Positions 16,780 to 25,864 of a stretch of DNA of 64,000 nucleotides are shown piece by piece. The stretch spans positions 1 through 64,000 of the forward strand of contig OMIN01000087.1 in assembly GCA_900299145.1 (NCBI GenBank), given 5' to 3'. The notes under the pieces were generated by a model that was not told where the DNA came from, did not search any database, and was given only the letters and a program-made list of their open reading frames with translations. Position 1 is the first letter of the stretch. Each line of letters starts with the position of its first letter. The translations under genes were made by a program, and so were the position numbers. The DNA is from Betaproteobacteria bacterium (GTDB lineage Bacteria; Pseudomonadota; Gammaproteobacteria; Burkholderiales; SG8-41).

Positions 16780-17655
16780 TCAGCGGATTTTATCCAAAAA
16801 CCGTCTGGCTACCGTCACAAACCCCGCTGGATTATCCAGCGTGATGTGATGATCGCAATTCGGCACTTCGTCGACCTCCACCTGCGGCGCGCGGGATTTC
16901 ACGTCGGCTACAGTTACCGGATCGATGCGCTGGCTGCGTTCGCCCTTCATCAGCAGCACGGGAATTTTGATTTTGTTCCACAGCGGAAAGCTGTCCACCA
17001 TTTCGCGATTGTTGTAGACCTTGCGATCCACCTTGTGACGCCAGCGGCCATCTTCGAACTGCCGGCTGCTGCATTTCGCGATATGGCGGTGAATCTCCGG
17101 CGCGGCCGTGCTGCCGCCGGGATGCACCTTGTAGGCCGCGATAAATTCTTCCTGGGTCGCGTAGTGGCGGCCTGGGCGGTTGCTGATGGCGTTAAAGCCG
17201 GCGATGCGCTCGGGCGTAAATTTGATGGTGGTATCCACCAGCATGAACGCCTTGACGCGGCTGGGATAGGCGCCATCGGTACCATACGTGGCGCAGTAAA
17301 TGCTGCCGATCATGCCGCCCATCGAATGGCCGATCAGCACAAAATCGCGCAAATCAAGTTTCTCGACCAACGCGTTCACATCAGCCGCGTGCTGCTGGTA
17401 GCCGTAGCTCGGCGTCGGCGACGGATCCCACTGGCTGTCGCCGTGGCCGCGCAAGTCCACCGCGCGTACGTGGTAATCGGCAGTGAAACCCTGCGCGACA
17501 AAATCGTACCAATGCGCATTGGCCGCGCCACCGTGCAGACACAGCAGCGCGGGCTTGCCCGCCGTGCCGTAATCCTGCATGCGCAGCTTGAGACCGTTGA
17601 CCTCGACGTAGCTCTCCGCATAGGGTGCGGGTTGCGCAATCGCTTTAGTGGACAT
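16780..17655 (-). CDS. alpha/beta hydrolase (copy 1 of tandem pair)
   Basis: A 291-residue paralogue with HGGAANAHW, DLRGHGDS, GHSMGG (Ser111) and CDHHITLDNP. AGGAA precedes the ATG at 17655, which is 9 bp past the asparaginase stop. A small insertion (CATYGTDGAYPSR) distinguishes it from copy 2. No export signal. With an asparaginase upstream and a hydrolase downstream, an amide- or ester-degrading role is plausible but unproven. Confidence 0.85.
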   Translation of the reverse strand: MSTKAIAQPAPYAESYVEVNGLKLRMQDYGTAGKPALLCLHGGAANAHWYDFVAQGFTADYHVRAVDLRGHGDSQWDPSPTPSYGYQQHAADVNALVEKLDLRDFVLIGHSMGGMIGSIYCATYGTDGAYPSRVKAFMLVDTTIKFTPERIAGFNAISNRPGRHYATQEEFIAAYKVHPGGSTAAPEIHRHIAKCSSRQFEDGRWRHKVDRKVYNNREMVDSFPLWNKIKIPVLLMKGERSQRIDPVTVADVKSRAPQVEVDEVPNCDHHITLDNPAGFVTVARRFLDKIR

Positions 17656-17664
17656 TGTTGCTTC

Positions 17665-18774
17665 CTAATATTCCCTGAACATCCGGCGAATTTCACCCAG
17701 ATCACGCGTCTTGGTCAATGCCAGCATCAGCAATATGCGCGCTTTTTGCGGATTGAGATTGTCGCCGGGAATAAAACCCTCTGCATCGTAATCCTTGCGC
17801 GCGACCACACGGCCATTGCCGGGCCGTTTGGATAGCACCATCACGGCGCGGCTATCCACCGGGCCCAGCGACTTGATGGCGGCGCGCTCGGCGTTGGATA
17901 GCCCGCCCGCACCCGTACCCACAAACACCACGCCAGCCGATGCGGGCGCCACCGCCTTGATCGCTTCCAGCCCAGCCTCGGCATAGGTGTAGATGATTTC
18001 CACCTTGGGCAGCGTGGTGAGGCCGCGCACGTCAAATTCCGAGCGCGCGGTATGGCGCTTGGTGGACATGCGGTAAAACGCCACCTCATCCGAATCAACA
18101 TAGCCCAGAAAGCCCAGTTCGCCCGAATTAAAGGTTTCTACCCGAAAGGTATTTGTTTTAGTGACATCACGTGCCGCGTTGATTTCGTCATTCATCACGA
18201 TCATCGCACCCTTGCCCACGGCAGCAGGCGATGCGGCCACACGTACCGCATTCAGCAGATTCAACGGCCCATCGGCGCTGATCGCCGTAGCCGGGCGCTG
18301 CGAGCCCACCAGCACCACCGGTTTATCGTGCTTGACCGTCAGGTTCAGAAAATACGCGGTTTCTTCCAGTGTGTTGGTGCCATGCGTGATGACGACACCG
18401 GCGACGCTGGCCTCTTCGCTGAAAATCTGGTTGATGCGCTCGGCAAGCCGCAGCCACACGGCGATCGTCATGTTGCCGCTGCCGATATTAACAATCTGCT
18501 CGACGCGAACGTTGGCGTGCTGCTTGATCTCCGGCACGGCTTCAATCAACTGCGAGCCGAGTATCTGGCCGGCTTTGTAGCCACTTAGCGTTGTCGTCGA
18601 TTCGCCGCGTCCGGCAATCGTGCCGCCGGTGGACAAAACCACCACTTGCGGCAGACCGGCCGCACCGGGCGAACCTTGCGCGTGTGCCATCAGGGAACAA
18701 CTCGCCAGCGCGATGGCGAGCACAAGCCACGCCCAACTTCCCGCCGCGCAGCCGCTACAACTTTTGGCAACCAT
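17665..18774 (-). CDS. ansB: exported asparaginase-family protein (type II-like)
   Basis: A 369-residue protein with an N-terminal signal (about 1-33: hydrophobic WLVLAIALASCSLMAHAQ). The first catalytic motif STGGTIAG places the nucleophile Thr at 52; the second motif is HGTNTLEETAYFL. In E. coli AnsB the second motif reads HGTD, whose Asp belongs to the Thr-Asp-Lys triad; here it is Asn (codon AAC), which may alter activity. SADGPLNL and DVTKTNTF match AnsB. GAGGA precedes the ATG at 18774. It is the first gene of the run with two hydrolases. It probably acts on asparagine, glutamine or a related amide in the periplasm. Confidence 0.85.
   Translation of the reverse strand: MVAKSCSGCAAGSWAWLVLAIALASCSLMAHAQGSPGAAGLPQVVVLSTGGTIAGRGESTTTLSGYKAGQILGSQLIEAVPEIKQHANVRVEQIVNIGSGNMTIAVWLRLAERINQIFSEEASVAGVVITHGTNTLEETAYFLNLTVKHDKPVVLVGSQRPATAISADGPLNLLNAVRVAASPAAVGKGAMIVMNDEINAARDVTKTNTFRVETFNSGELGFLGYVDSDEVAFYRMSTKRHTARSEFDVRGLTTLPKVEIIYTYAEAGLEAIKAVAPASAGVVFVGTGAGGLSNAERAAIKSLGPVDSRAVMVLSKRPGNGRVVARKDYDAEGFIPGDNLNPQKARILLMLALTKTRDLGEIRRMFREY
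18148..18164 (+). repeat. degenerate AT-rich motif (weak)
   Basis: AGGTATTTGTTTTAGTG keeps the core GTATTTGTTTT (11 bases) but differs at four of 17 positions. It lies inside the asparaginase gene (codons for T-K-T-N-T). It could be a decayed copy or chance. Confidence 0.3.
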
Positions 18775-18790
18775 AATGGCGTCCTCATGT

Positions 18791-18806
18791 AAGCATTTGT
18801 TTTATT
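18791..18806 (+). repeat. AT-rich dispersed motif, copy 6
   Basis: AAGCATTTGTTTTATT is one base shorter than consensus with one substitution, followed by TAATTATTTTTC. It lies 16 bp upstream of the asparaginase start, in the gap to Bug 3. Confidence 0.65.
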
Positions 18807-18842
18807 TAATTATTTTTCGTGACTTCGTGCGCATTGTACTGC

Positions 18843-19856
18843 TCAATCAATTCGCGTGCCGGTCGCCTTGATCAGCTTCGCCCAGCGCGCGATTTCGCTC
18901 TTCATGTACGCGCCGAGTTCTTCCGGCGGCGTGCCAATGGGTTCAAACGCTTCCGTCATCAGGCGCTGGCGTAGATCATTATTTTTGAGCGCCGCGAGCA
19001 ATTCGCGATTGAGCCGCGCGATGATCTCGCCAGAAGTACCCGCAGGCGCGAGCACGCCATACCACACCGCCGAATCGTAGCCCGGTATGCTCTCAGCGAT
19101 GGCAGGCATGTCGGGTAGCGCCGCCGAACGCCTGGCCGTGGTCACACCCAACGCGCGCAAACGCCCCCCGCGGATAAAGCTGTTGCTGCTGGTATAAGTG
19201 AGATAACTCAGTTGCAGTTGCCCGGCCACCAGATCCACCATCGCCGGACCGCCGCCTTTATACGGCACGTGCACCATCTTCACGTTCGCCAGAGAATTGA
19301 ACATCGCGCCCGCCAGATGCGCACCGCTGCCGTTGCCGCCGGAGCCAAAACGCAACTCATCGGGCTTGGCCTTGGCGAGCGCCACCAACTCCTTGACCGA
19401 CTTCACCGGCAGCGTGGGATGCACCGTCAACACATAAGGCGCGATGCCCAGCAGCGAGATCGGCGCGTAGTCGCGCATCAAGTCATACGGCAGCCTGGGA
19501 TACAGACTCGGATTCACCGCCAATTGCGCGGTAATCGCAAACACCAGCGTATAACCATCCGCCGGCGACTTCGCGACATATTCCATGCCGATGTTGCCAC
19601 CCGCGCCGCCGCGATTTTCCACCACCACCTGTTGCCCCATGCTCGCGCTCATCAACTGCGCCAGCGGCCGCAAAATGACATCCGTGCCACCGCCGGGTGG
19701 GTAGGGGATGACTACTCGGATGGGTTTGGCTGGATAGGTTTGCCCTGATCCTGTCGATGGAGTTTGCGCTTGCACGGGTAACACAGTAGTAAATACTTGG
19801 GCAATTAGTGCCACTGCACTCCAGAAATTTGTGTTTCTAACCACAGACAAAGTCAC
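18843..19856 (-). CDS. Bug/TctC-family periplasmic binding protein 3
   Basis: 337 residues: signal peptide about 1-30 (ending VLPVQAQ), YPAKPIRVVIPYPPGGGTDV, VENRGGAGGN, SPADGYTL, GSGGNGSGAH, VHVPYKGG, WAKLIKATG. The start is GTG at 19856 with GGGAG seven bases upstream. It sits upstream of the asparaginase/hydrolase operon on the same strand with a 68-bp gap containing dispersed motif copy 6. An amino-acid or dicarboxylate ligand would fit that context, but this is only inference. Confidence 0.87.
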   Translation of the reverse strand: MTLSVVRNTNFWSAVALIAQVFTTVLPVQAQTPSTGSGQTYPAKPIRVVIPYPPGGGTDVILRPLAQLMSASMGQQVVVENRGGAGGNIGMEYVAKSPADGYTLVFAITAQLAVNPSLYPRLPYDLMRDYAPISLLGIAPYVLTVHPTLPVKSVKELVALAKAKPDELRFGSGGNGSGAHLAGAMFNSLANVKMVHVPYKGGGPAMVDLVAGQLQLSYLTYTSSNSFIRGGRLRALGVTTARRSAALPDMPAIAESIPGYDSAVWYGVLAPAGTSGEIIARLNRELLAALKNNDLRQRLMTEAFEPIGTPPEELGAYMKSEIARWAKLIKATGTRID

Positions 19857-19977
19857 TTACTGCTCCCGCGTGCAAAGTAAAAGCAAATCTTACGACAAGA
19901 GCTGGATCAAGCCTTTGCCGAAAATACCACTAATTTCAGACAGATCGGACGCGCCCCTTGAAGCTGCACAACGCCTC

Positions 19978-20415
19978 TCACGGCAGCACAAAAACGTTTC
20001 GAAACGCCTTACGCCGCGCCGTACGGTAAACGGCAAAATCCGCACGGTCGATGGTGATGATATCGGTGATGCCGTTCTTGTTGGCGAGCCATACCAGCGA
20101 CGCGTCCGCCAAATCCATCGGGCGATCCGCGTATTTGCGCATCATGCGGGACAAGCCCGGCAAGTCGTCGGGCGCCAATGCTGCGATATGCATCAGGCCG
20201 CGCTGGCGCCCCTGATGCAGCCAGTCCAGAAAATCACCCTGCGCAGCCGCCGAGAAATCCAGAAAATACATCACCTCGGAAATCACTTCCCACGTGGTGT
20301 GACACCGCAGGCGCGCGCCGCGAAGGCGAAAATATTCGACAGCGCGGGCGTGATGATAATCGCGGCGGTTGAACAGCGCGGCCAGCGGCCCGCTGTCAGC
20401 CAGAACGTCCGGCAT
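19978..20415 (-). CDS. PIN-domain toxin (VapC-like)
   Basis: A 145-residue PIN-domain protein. Acidic residues expected for the Mg-dependent RNase site are visible: Asp7 in VLADSGPL, Glu43 in TTWEVISE, and the DLADASLVWLA and TIDRADF segments near residues 100-125. VapC-type toxins cleave tRNA or rRNA. The start overlaps the 3' end of the upstream antitoxin by 20 bp, a typical toxin-antitoxin arrangement with the antitoxin first. Confidence 0.82.
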   Translation of the reverse strand: MPDVLADSGPLAALFNRRDYHHARAVEYFRLRGARLRCHTTWEVISEVMYFLDFSAAAQGDFLDWLHQGRQRGLMHIAALAPDDLPGLSRMMRKYADRPMDLADASLVWLANKNGITDIITIDRADFAVYRTARRKAFRNVFVLP

Positions 20416-20665
20416 GTTTGGCGTTCAGCCGTTCGCGCACTACGCTTTTAATGCTCGCCGATTGGCGTGCTGCGTCGCCGTGGCGGCCAAAACGCTTTGC
20501 ACCGAGCGCAAACAACCCGCCTTCAGCGGACGCTTCGTGCACGGCAGAAAGCCGCTGGAGCGCCTGCTTGACCAGCGCCGATTTGGAGAGCCCAGTTTGC
20601 ACGTGCAAACGCTCGACCAGTTTCGATTCGGCTTCGGTGAGGCGCAGCGTGAGATGGGTAGTCAT
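20396..20665 (-). CDS. RHH/CopG-like antitoxin
   Basis: An 89-residue protein. Its N-terminus THLTLRLTEAESKLVERL followed by HVQTGLSKSALVKQALQRL is a ribbon-helix-helix DNA-binding module (about residues 3-45). The disordered, basic C-terminus would wrap the PIN toxin, whose gene overlaps its stop. Such antitoxins repress their own operon. It stands alone between Bug 3 and Bug 4 and may be a small mobile addiction unit, but no transposon ends are visible. Confidence 0.8.
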   Translation of the reverse strand: MTTHLTLRLTEAESKLVERLHVQTGLSKSALVKQALQRLSAVHEASAEGGLFALGAKRFGRHGDAARQSASIKSVVRERLNAKHAGRSG

Positions 20666-20749
20666 CCCATTAGTGTACTACAGAATGCAACATGTAATAC
20701 TACGCCATGGCCTTCGCTATTCGCTTTGAACCCACGCGATTTAAATCAT

Positions 20750-20766
20750 AACTATCTGTTTTTATT
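20750..20766 (+). repeat. AT-rich dispersed motif, copy 7
   Basis: AACTATCTGTTTTTATT is a perfect copy, followed by GGGC and ATTTTTAT. It lies in the 121-bp gap between Bug 4 (3' end) and the antitoxin start. Confidence 0.8.
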
Positions 20767-20786
20767 GGGCATTTTTATAACCCCCT

Positions 20787-21785
20787 CTACCCCTTCAACC
20801 CCAACTTCTTAACAATTTCCCCAAACTCGCGAATCTGCTCTCGCAGGATTTTGTCGTGCTCTACCGGCGAGGTTGGCGCGGGCTGGTAGCCTTGCGCCGC
20901 GAGTTTTTCTTTTACATCCGGCTGCTCGAACACGCGCGCGACGTCGCGGCTGATTTGGTTGCGAATCACCATCGGCGTGTTGGCGGGGGCGAGCAGCATG
21001 TGCGAGCCGTCGCGGCCGAAGTTGGGCAGCGCTTCGTTGATCGACGGCACTTCGGGCAACAGCGGCGAGCGCTTGGGCGTGCTCACGCCCAGCGGCAGCA
21101 GGCGGTTGTCCTTGATGAGCGGCAGCGCGGAGCCGAGGCCCACCAGACAATATTGCACGCGCCCGCCGGCGACTTCGAGCAGCGCGTCAGGCGTGCCCTT
21201 GAAGCCCACGTGCACGGCCTTGATGCCGGCGGCAACGTTAAAGCGCTCGGCCGCGATGTGGGTGGCGCTGCCGCCGCCACCAGAGCTGAACAAAATCTTG
21301 GCGGGCCGCGCCTGCGCGTAAGCGACAAATTCCTTCAGCGTTTTTGGCCCCAGCGTCGGCTGCACTGGCAGCACGCTGGTGCTGTAACCGATTTGCGTGA
21401 CGCCGGCGAAATCCTTGATCGGGTCGTACGGCAGGTTCGGATTCATTGCCGCACCGATGGGAAACTGTGCGGAAATCAAAAGCAGCGTGTAACCGTCGGG
21501 CGCAGCCTTGGCCAAAATGTTGGCAGCAATGGCGCCTGACGCGCCGGGGCGGTTTTCAATCACCACCGGCTGGCCCCACAGGTCGGCGAGCCGCGGCCCC
21601 AGCGTACGCGCGAGAATATCGCTGGGGCTACCAAACGCGCCGCCCAGCATGCGCACGGGCTTGACGGGATATTTGGGCACAGACTGGGACCGGGACGCCG
21701 GCTGCGCTTGCGCTACGCCGACAGTACCGGGCCCGGCCGCCACCGCCCAAATCACTGCGATCAACTTAATCAAACCATTGCGCAT
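20787..21785 (-). CDS. Bug/TctC-family periplasmic binding protein 4
   Basis: 332 residues with signal peptide about 1-27 (ending VGVAQAQ). YPVKPVRMLGGAFGSPSDIL, ENRPGASG, APDGYTLL, SSGGGGSATH and FKGTPDALLEVAGG are present. It has GSP in place of the common PGG loop, a variation that affects the ligand-carboxylate region. GAGGAATGAACC precedes the ATG. It is divergent from hyuA (189-bp gap), so it may supply a hydantoin-pathway substrate. Confidence 0.86.
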   Translation of the reverse strand: MRNGLIKLIAVIWAVAAGPGTVGVAQAQPASRSQSVPKYPVKPVRMLGGAFGSPSDILARTLGPRLADLWGQPVVIENRPGASGAIAANILAKAAPDGYTLLLISAQFPIGAAMNPNLPYDPIKDFAGVTQIGYSTSVLPVQPTLGPKTLKEFVAYAQARPAKILFSSGGGGSATHIAAERFNVAAGIKAVHVGFKGTPDALLEVAGGRVQYCLVGLGSALPLIKDNRLLPLGVSTPKRSPLLPEVPSINEALPNFGRDGSHMLLAPANTPMVIRNQISRDVARVFEQPDVKEKLAAQGYQPAPTSPVEHDKILREQIREFGEIVKKLGLKG

Positions 21786-21926
21786 GGTTCATTCCTCACG
21801 AAAAGCGTTACGCGACATAATTTAACGCAGAGCCATGCCGTGCGCCATTGGGTGATCTACGGTTGCGTGGGCGAATGCCATCACGCACAATGGTTGCGTT
21901 GATGCAATTGCACTCACATCCCTTAC

Positions 21927-21962
21927 CCGTACCCTCATCCTCACCCTCACCTTCACCCTTAA
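21927..21962 (+). repeat. CCTCA-type simple repeat
   Basis: A pyrimidine-rich run of degenerate CCCTCA/CCTTCA units lies immediately upstream of hyuA, where no Shine-Dalgarno is visible. It could be simple slippage sequence; no function is assigned. Confidence 0.5.
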
Positions 21963-21974
21963 CCGCCACCGCTC

Positions 21975-24089
21975 ATGTCCCGTAACAGCCGCTCCGCTCG
22001 CAGCGCCCCTGGCGCACGATTGGCCGTCGATATTGGCGGCACTTTTACCGATGTCGTGCTGCAAGCCGGCGGCAGGCTGTGGACGACCAAGGTGTTGACC
22101 ACGCCCACCGCGCCCGAAACCGGCCTGCTGGAGGCCATGCAAACCGTCCTCGCCGATGCCAGCATGACGGCGCGTGAACTTGATCTGCTGATCCTTGGCA
22201 CCACACTCGCCACCAACGCACTGATCGAACGCAAGGGTGCAAAAACCGCGCTGATCACCACGGCGGGTTTTCGCGACGTGGTGGAAATCGGCTGGGAACA
22301 CCGCTTCGCGCAATACGATATTTTTCTCGACAAGCCTGCCCCGCTGGTGCCGCGTGATCTGCGCTTCGGCGTGGCGGAGCGCATCAACGTCGATGGGAAA
22401 GTGCTGCGGCGGCTGGACGAGGCCGCGGTGGTTCAACTCGCCGCACAATTGCAAAAGGAAAATGTCGAAAGCGTGGCGGTCGCCTTTCTGCAAAGCTACG
22501 CCAACCCGCTGCACGAACGCCGTGTGCGCGAGCTGCTACAGCAGCACGCGCCCGGCCTGTGGGTCACGCTGTCGTCGGACGTGTGCCCGGAAGTGCGCGA
22601 ATACGAACGCACCTCCACCGCCTGCGCGAATGCCTATGTGCAGCCGGTTATGGCGGGCTACTTGCAACGGCTCGAAACACGTTTGCGTGATCTGGGCGTG
22701 CGCTGCCCGGTTTATCTGATGACCTCCGGCGGCGCGCTCACCACGCTTGCCATTGGCGCCGCCGAGCCGGTGCGGCTGGTGGAATCAGGGCCGGCGGGCG
22801 GCGCGATACTCTCACGCACCGTGGCGCAGCAATGCGGCGTGAACCGCGCGCTGTCATTCGACATGGGTGGCACGACGGCGAAAATCTGTTTCATCGATGA
22901 TTTCGAGCCGCAGTTGTCGCGCAATTTTGAATTTGGCCGCATGTACCGTTTTCTCAAGGGCAGCGGCCTGCCGATTCGCATTCCGGTGATTGAAATGGTG
23001 GAAATTGGCGCAGGCGGCGGTTCGATTGCGCGGTTGGATGAGATGAAGCGCGTGCAGGTCGGCCCCGACAGTGCCGGCTCCGAACCCGGCCCCGCGTGCT
23101 ATGCGCGCGGCGGCACGCACGCCACCGTGACCGACGCCGATTGCGTGATGGGCTATCTTGATGCGGAGCGCTTTGCCGGCGGGCGCGTGAAGCTTGACAG
23201 CAAGCTCGCGGAACAAGCCGTTGCCAACGCAATCGCCGGGCCGCTCGCCGTGAACACGGAGCTCGGCGCGCTGGCGATCAACGAAATCGTCACCGAGAAC
23301 ATGGCCAACGCCGCACGCGTGCACGCCATGGAGCTGGGCAAAACCGTCGAGCAATATACGCTGATCGCCTTCGGCGGCGCGGCGCCGCTACACGCCGCGC
23401 GGCTGGCGGCAAAGCTCGGCATTGCTCGCGTGATTGTGCCGTTGAACGCCAGTGTCGGCTCGGCCCTCGGGTTCCTCAAGGCGCCAGTGGCGTTTCAGGC
23501 GGTGCGCAGCTGGCACGCGATTCTGAACGCACTGGACACGCGGCGTGCCAACGCCCTGCTGGACGATATGCAACAGCAAGCCACGGATATGGTGCGCGCG
23601 GGCGCGCCGGGCGAGGCGCTGAAAACCACGCGTGTGGCCTACATGCGGTATCAGGGGCAGGGCCACGAAATCGCCGTGGATCTGCCCGCCGGCAAATTGA
23701 CCGCGGGAAACACTGCCGCGCTCGCGGCGCGCTTTGCGCGGGCGTATCACGCCATGTACGGCCGCACCATCCCGAATCTGGGCGTGGAAATCATGAGCTG
23801 GTCAGTCACAGTGGCAACGCAGCTCAAGCCCGCGGCACGTGCGCGGCACGTGCGCAAACGCGTAGCGCCACGTGCCGCCACCACGCGCGCGGGGTTCGAG
23901 GCCACTCAAGGGAAGGTGCGCGCCGCCAAAGTTTATGAACGCTCGCAACTTGCGGCAGGCAGCGTGATTCGCGGGCCGGCGCTGGTGGCTGAAGATCAAA
24001 CCACCGTGGTGGTGACAGCAGATTATTCTATACAAATCAATGAGTTAGGTTACACCGTTTTGAGCAGGAACGGGAGCAGGCGCACATGA
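21975..24089 (+). CDS. hyuA: hydantoinase/oxoprolinase subunit A
   Basis: 704 residues, full length for HyuA-type N-methylhydantoinase / 5-oxoprolinase A subunits, which hydrolyse cyclic amides with ATP. ASKHA-fold signatures are visible: DIGGTFTDVVL (about 19-29), TTLATNALIERKGAKTALIT, VESGPAGGA and FDMGGTTAKICFIDD. The C-terminal domain has FGGAAPLHAARLA and the HAMYGR region. Its stop overlaps the hyuB start (ATGA), giving a two-gene operon. Acetophenone and acetone carboxylase subunits share this fold, so the cyclic-amide substrate is not certain. Confidence 0.9.
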   Translation: MSRNSRSARSAPGARLAVDIGGTFTDVVLQAGGRLWTTKVLTTPTAPETGLLEAMQTVLADASMTARELDLLILGTTLATNALIERKGAKTALITTAGFRDVVEIGWEHRFAQYDIFLDKPAPLVPRDLRFGVAERINVDGKVLRRLDEAAVVQLAAQLQKENVESVAVAFLQSYANPLHERRVRELLQQHAPGLWVTLSSDVCPEVREYERTSTACANAYVQPVMAGYLQRLETRLRDLGVRCPVYLMTSGGALTTLAIGAAEPVRLVESGPAGGAILSRTVAQQCGVNRALSFDMGGTTAKICFIDDFEPQLSRNFEFGRMYRFLKGSGLPIRIPVIEMVEIGAGGGSIARLDEMKRVQVGPDSAGSEPGPACYARGGTHATVTDADCVMGYLDAERFAGGRVKLDSKLAEQAVANAIAGPLAVNTELGALAINEIVTENMANAARVHAMELGKTVEQYTLIAFGGAAPLHAARLAAKLGIARVIVPLNASVGSALGFLKAPVAFQAVRSWHAILNALDTRRANALLDDMQQQATDMVRAGAPGEALKTTRVAYMRYQGQGHEIAVDLPAGKLTAGNTAALAARFARAYHAMYGRTIPNLGVEIMSWSVTVATQLKPAARARHVRKRVAPRAATTRAGFEATQGKVRAAKVYERSQLAAGSVIRGPALVAEDQTTVVVTADYSIQINELGYTVLSRNGSRRT

Positions 24090-25801
24090 CAAAAGTGACA
24101 AAAAGGCCCGGCAAGAAGCCCGCGCGCAATGCGCTGGCGGAAATCCAGATGCAGGTGATGTGGAACCGCCTGATTTCCGTGGTGGAGGAACAGGCACAAA
24201 CGTTGATCCGCACGGCGTTCGGCGCGGCCACGCGTGAAGCGGGCGATTTGTCCGCAGGCGTGTTTCTGACCGATGGCCGCATGGTCGCGCAGGCGGTCAC
24301 CGGCACGCCCGGCCACGTGAATTCCATGGCGGAATCGGTCGGGCATTTCCTGAAGGAATACCCCGCGCGCGGCATGCGCCCCGGCGATACATTCGTGACG
24401 AACGATCCGTGGAAAGGCACGGGCCATCTCAACGATTTCACCATGGTCACGCCGGTGTTTCAGCCGGTTGGTAAACACCAGCGGCTGGTGGCACTGTTCG
24501 CGTCGACGCTGCACGTGGTGGATATCGGCGGCCTGGGCTTCGGCCCGGAAGGCACGCAGGGGTACCACGAAGGGCTTTACGTGCCGATACTCAAACTGGT
24601 GGACGCCGGCGCGTTCAGCGAAACCACACTGAAAATCATCCGCGCGAACGTACGCGAGCCGGTGCAGGTGGAAGGCGATCTTTACGCGCTGGTGGCATGC
24701 AATGAAGTGGGCGGCCGCCGACTCGCCGCGATGATGAACGAGTACCAATTGAAAGACATCGAAGCGCTTGGCGAATTCATCATCAGACGTTCGCACGCGG
24801 CCATGCTTGCCGCCGTGCGCGAATGGCCGCAGGGCGCGTGGTCGACATCCATGACCATCGACGGCTATGGTGCACCGATTACGCTGGCGGCGAAACTCAC
24901 GATTTCACGCGGCGGCATCGATATTGATTTCAGCGGCACTTCGCCGGTGGCGGCCAAGGGTATCAACGTGCCGAAGTCATACACCGATGCCTACACCTCA
25001 TTCGGCGTGCGCTGCATCATCGGAGCGAACATTCCGAACAATGCGGGGTCTCTGTCCGTCGTGCGCGTGACCGCGCCCGCAGGCTGCATACTCAACGCGC
25101 CGTTCCCATTGGCCGTGGCGGCGCGCGCCACGGTGGGCCAGATGCTGCCCGACGTGGTGTTTGGCTGTCTGCGTCAGGCACGCCCCGGCAAAGTACCCGC
25201 CGAGGGCACATCGTGCCTGTGGAACATCCGCCTCGCCGGAGGGCAGGGCGGACAAAATACGCAAGGTAGCGCCACCAAAGGCAGGCGTTTCACCGTGGTG
25301 GGTTTTAACACGGGTGGCACCGGGGCGAGGCCGGCGCAGGACGGCCTGTCGGTCACATCGTTTCCGTCGGGCGTGCGCAACGTGTCGCTGGAAATCATGG
25401 AAACCATCAGCCCGCTCGTCTTCTGGCGCAAAGAATACCGCCCCGACTCCGGCGGCGCGGGCCGCGCGCGCGGCGGCCTCGGCCAAATCATCGAAATCGA
25501 AAACGGCGACGGCGCGCCGATGGTGCTCGCCGCCACGTTTGACCGCATCGAACATCCGGCGCGCGGCGCGGATGGCGGCAAGGCGGGCAGTGGCGGCCGC
25601 GTGCACTTGCGTTCCGGCAAGGAACTAATTGGCATGGGCAATCAACCAGTACCTGCCGGCGATCGATTAATCGTGGAAACACCGGGCGGCGGCGGCATTG
25701 GTGAACCGCGTGAGCGCGCACGGGATGCCGTACGGCGCGATGTCGCTTTAGGCCTGGTCTCGGAGGAACAAGCGCGGGATTACTACGGGTTTAATCCGTA
25801 A
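24086..25801 (+). CDS. hyuB: hydantoinase/oxoprolinase subunit B
   Basis: 571 residues matching HyuB: MWNRLISVVEEQAQTLIRTA, LSAGVFLTDGRMVAQAVTGTPGH, FVTNDPWKGTGHLNDF, FASTLHVVDIGG, DFSGTSP and a glycine-rich C-terminus with TPGGGGIGEPRER. It forms the catalytic heteromer with HyuA, whose gene overlaps it by 4 bp. Cytoplasmic; no signal. Confidence 0.9.
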   Translation: MTKVTKRPGKKPARNALAEIQMQVMWNRLISVVEEQAQTLIRTAFGAATREAGDLSAGVFLTDGRMVAQAVTGTPGHVNSMAESVGHFLKEYPARGMRPGDTFVTNDPWKGTGHLNDFTMVTPVFQPVGKHQRLVALFASTLHVVDIGGLGFGPEGTQGYHEGLYVPILKLVDAGAFSETTLKIIRANVREPVQVEGDLYALVACNEVGGRRLAAMMNEYQLKDIEALGEFIIRRSHAAMLAAVREWPQGAWSTSMTIDGYGAPITLAAKLTISRGGIDIDFSGTSPVAAKGINVPKSYTDAYTSFGVRCIIGANIPNNAGSLSVVRVTAPAGCILNAPFPLAVAARATVGQMLPDVVFGCLRQARPGKVPAEGTSCLWNIRLAGGQGGQNTQGSATKGRRFTVVGFNTGGTGARPAQDGLSVTSFPSGVRNVSLEIMETISPLVFWRKEYRPDSGGAGRARGGLGQIIEIENGDGAPMVLAATFDRIEHPARGADGGKAGSGGRVHLRSGKELIGMGNQPVPAGDRLIVETPGGGGIGEPRERARDAVRRDVALGLVSEEQARDYYGFNP

Positions 25802-25864
25802 GCAATTTAGAAACGACAACCGCCCGAACGCAGCTACGCTCTGGCGGCGCACACAGCTACGAAA

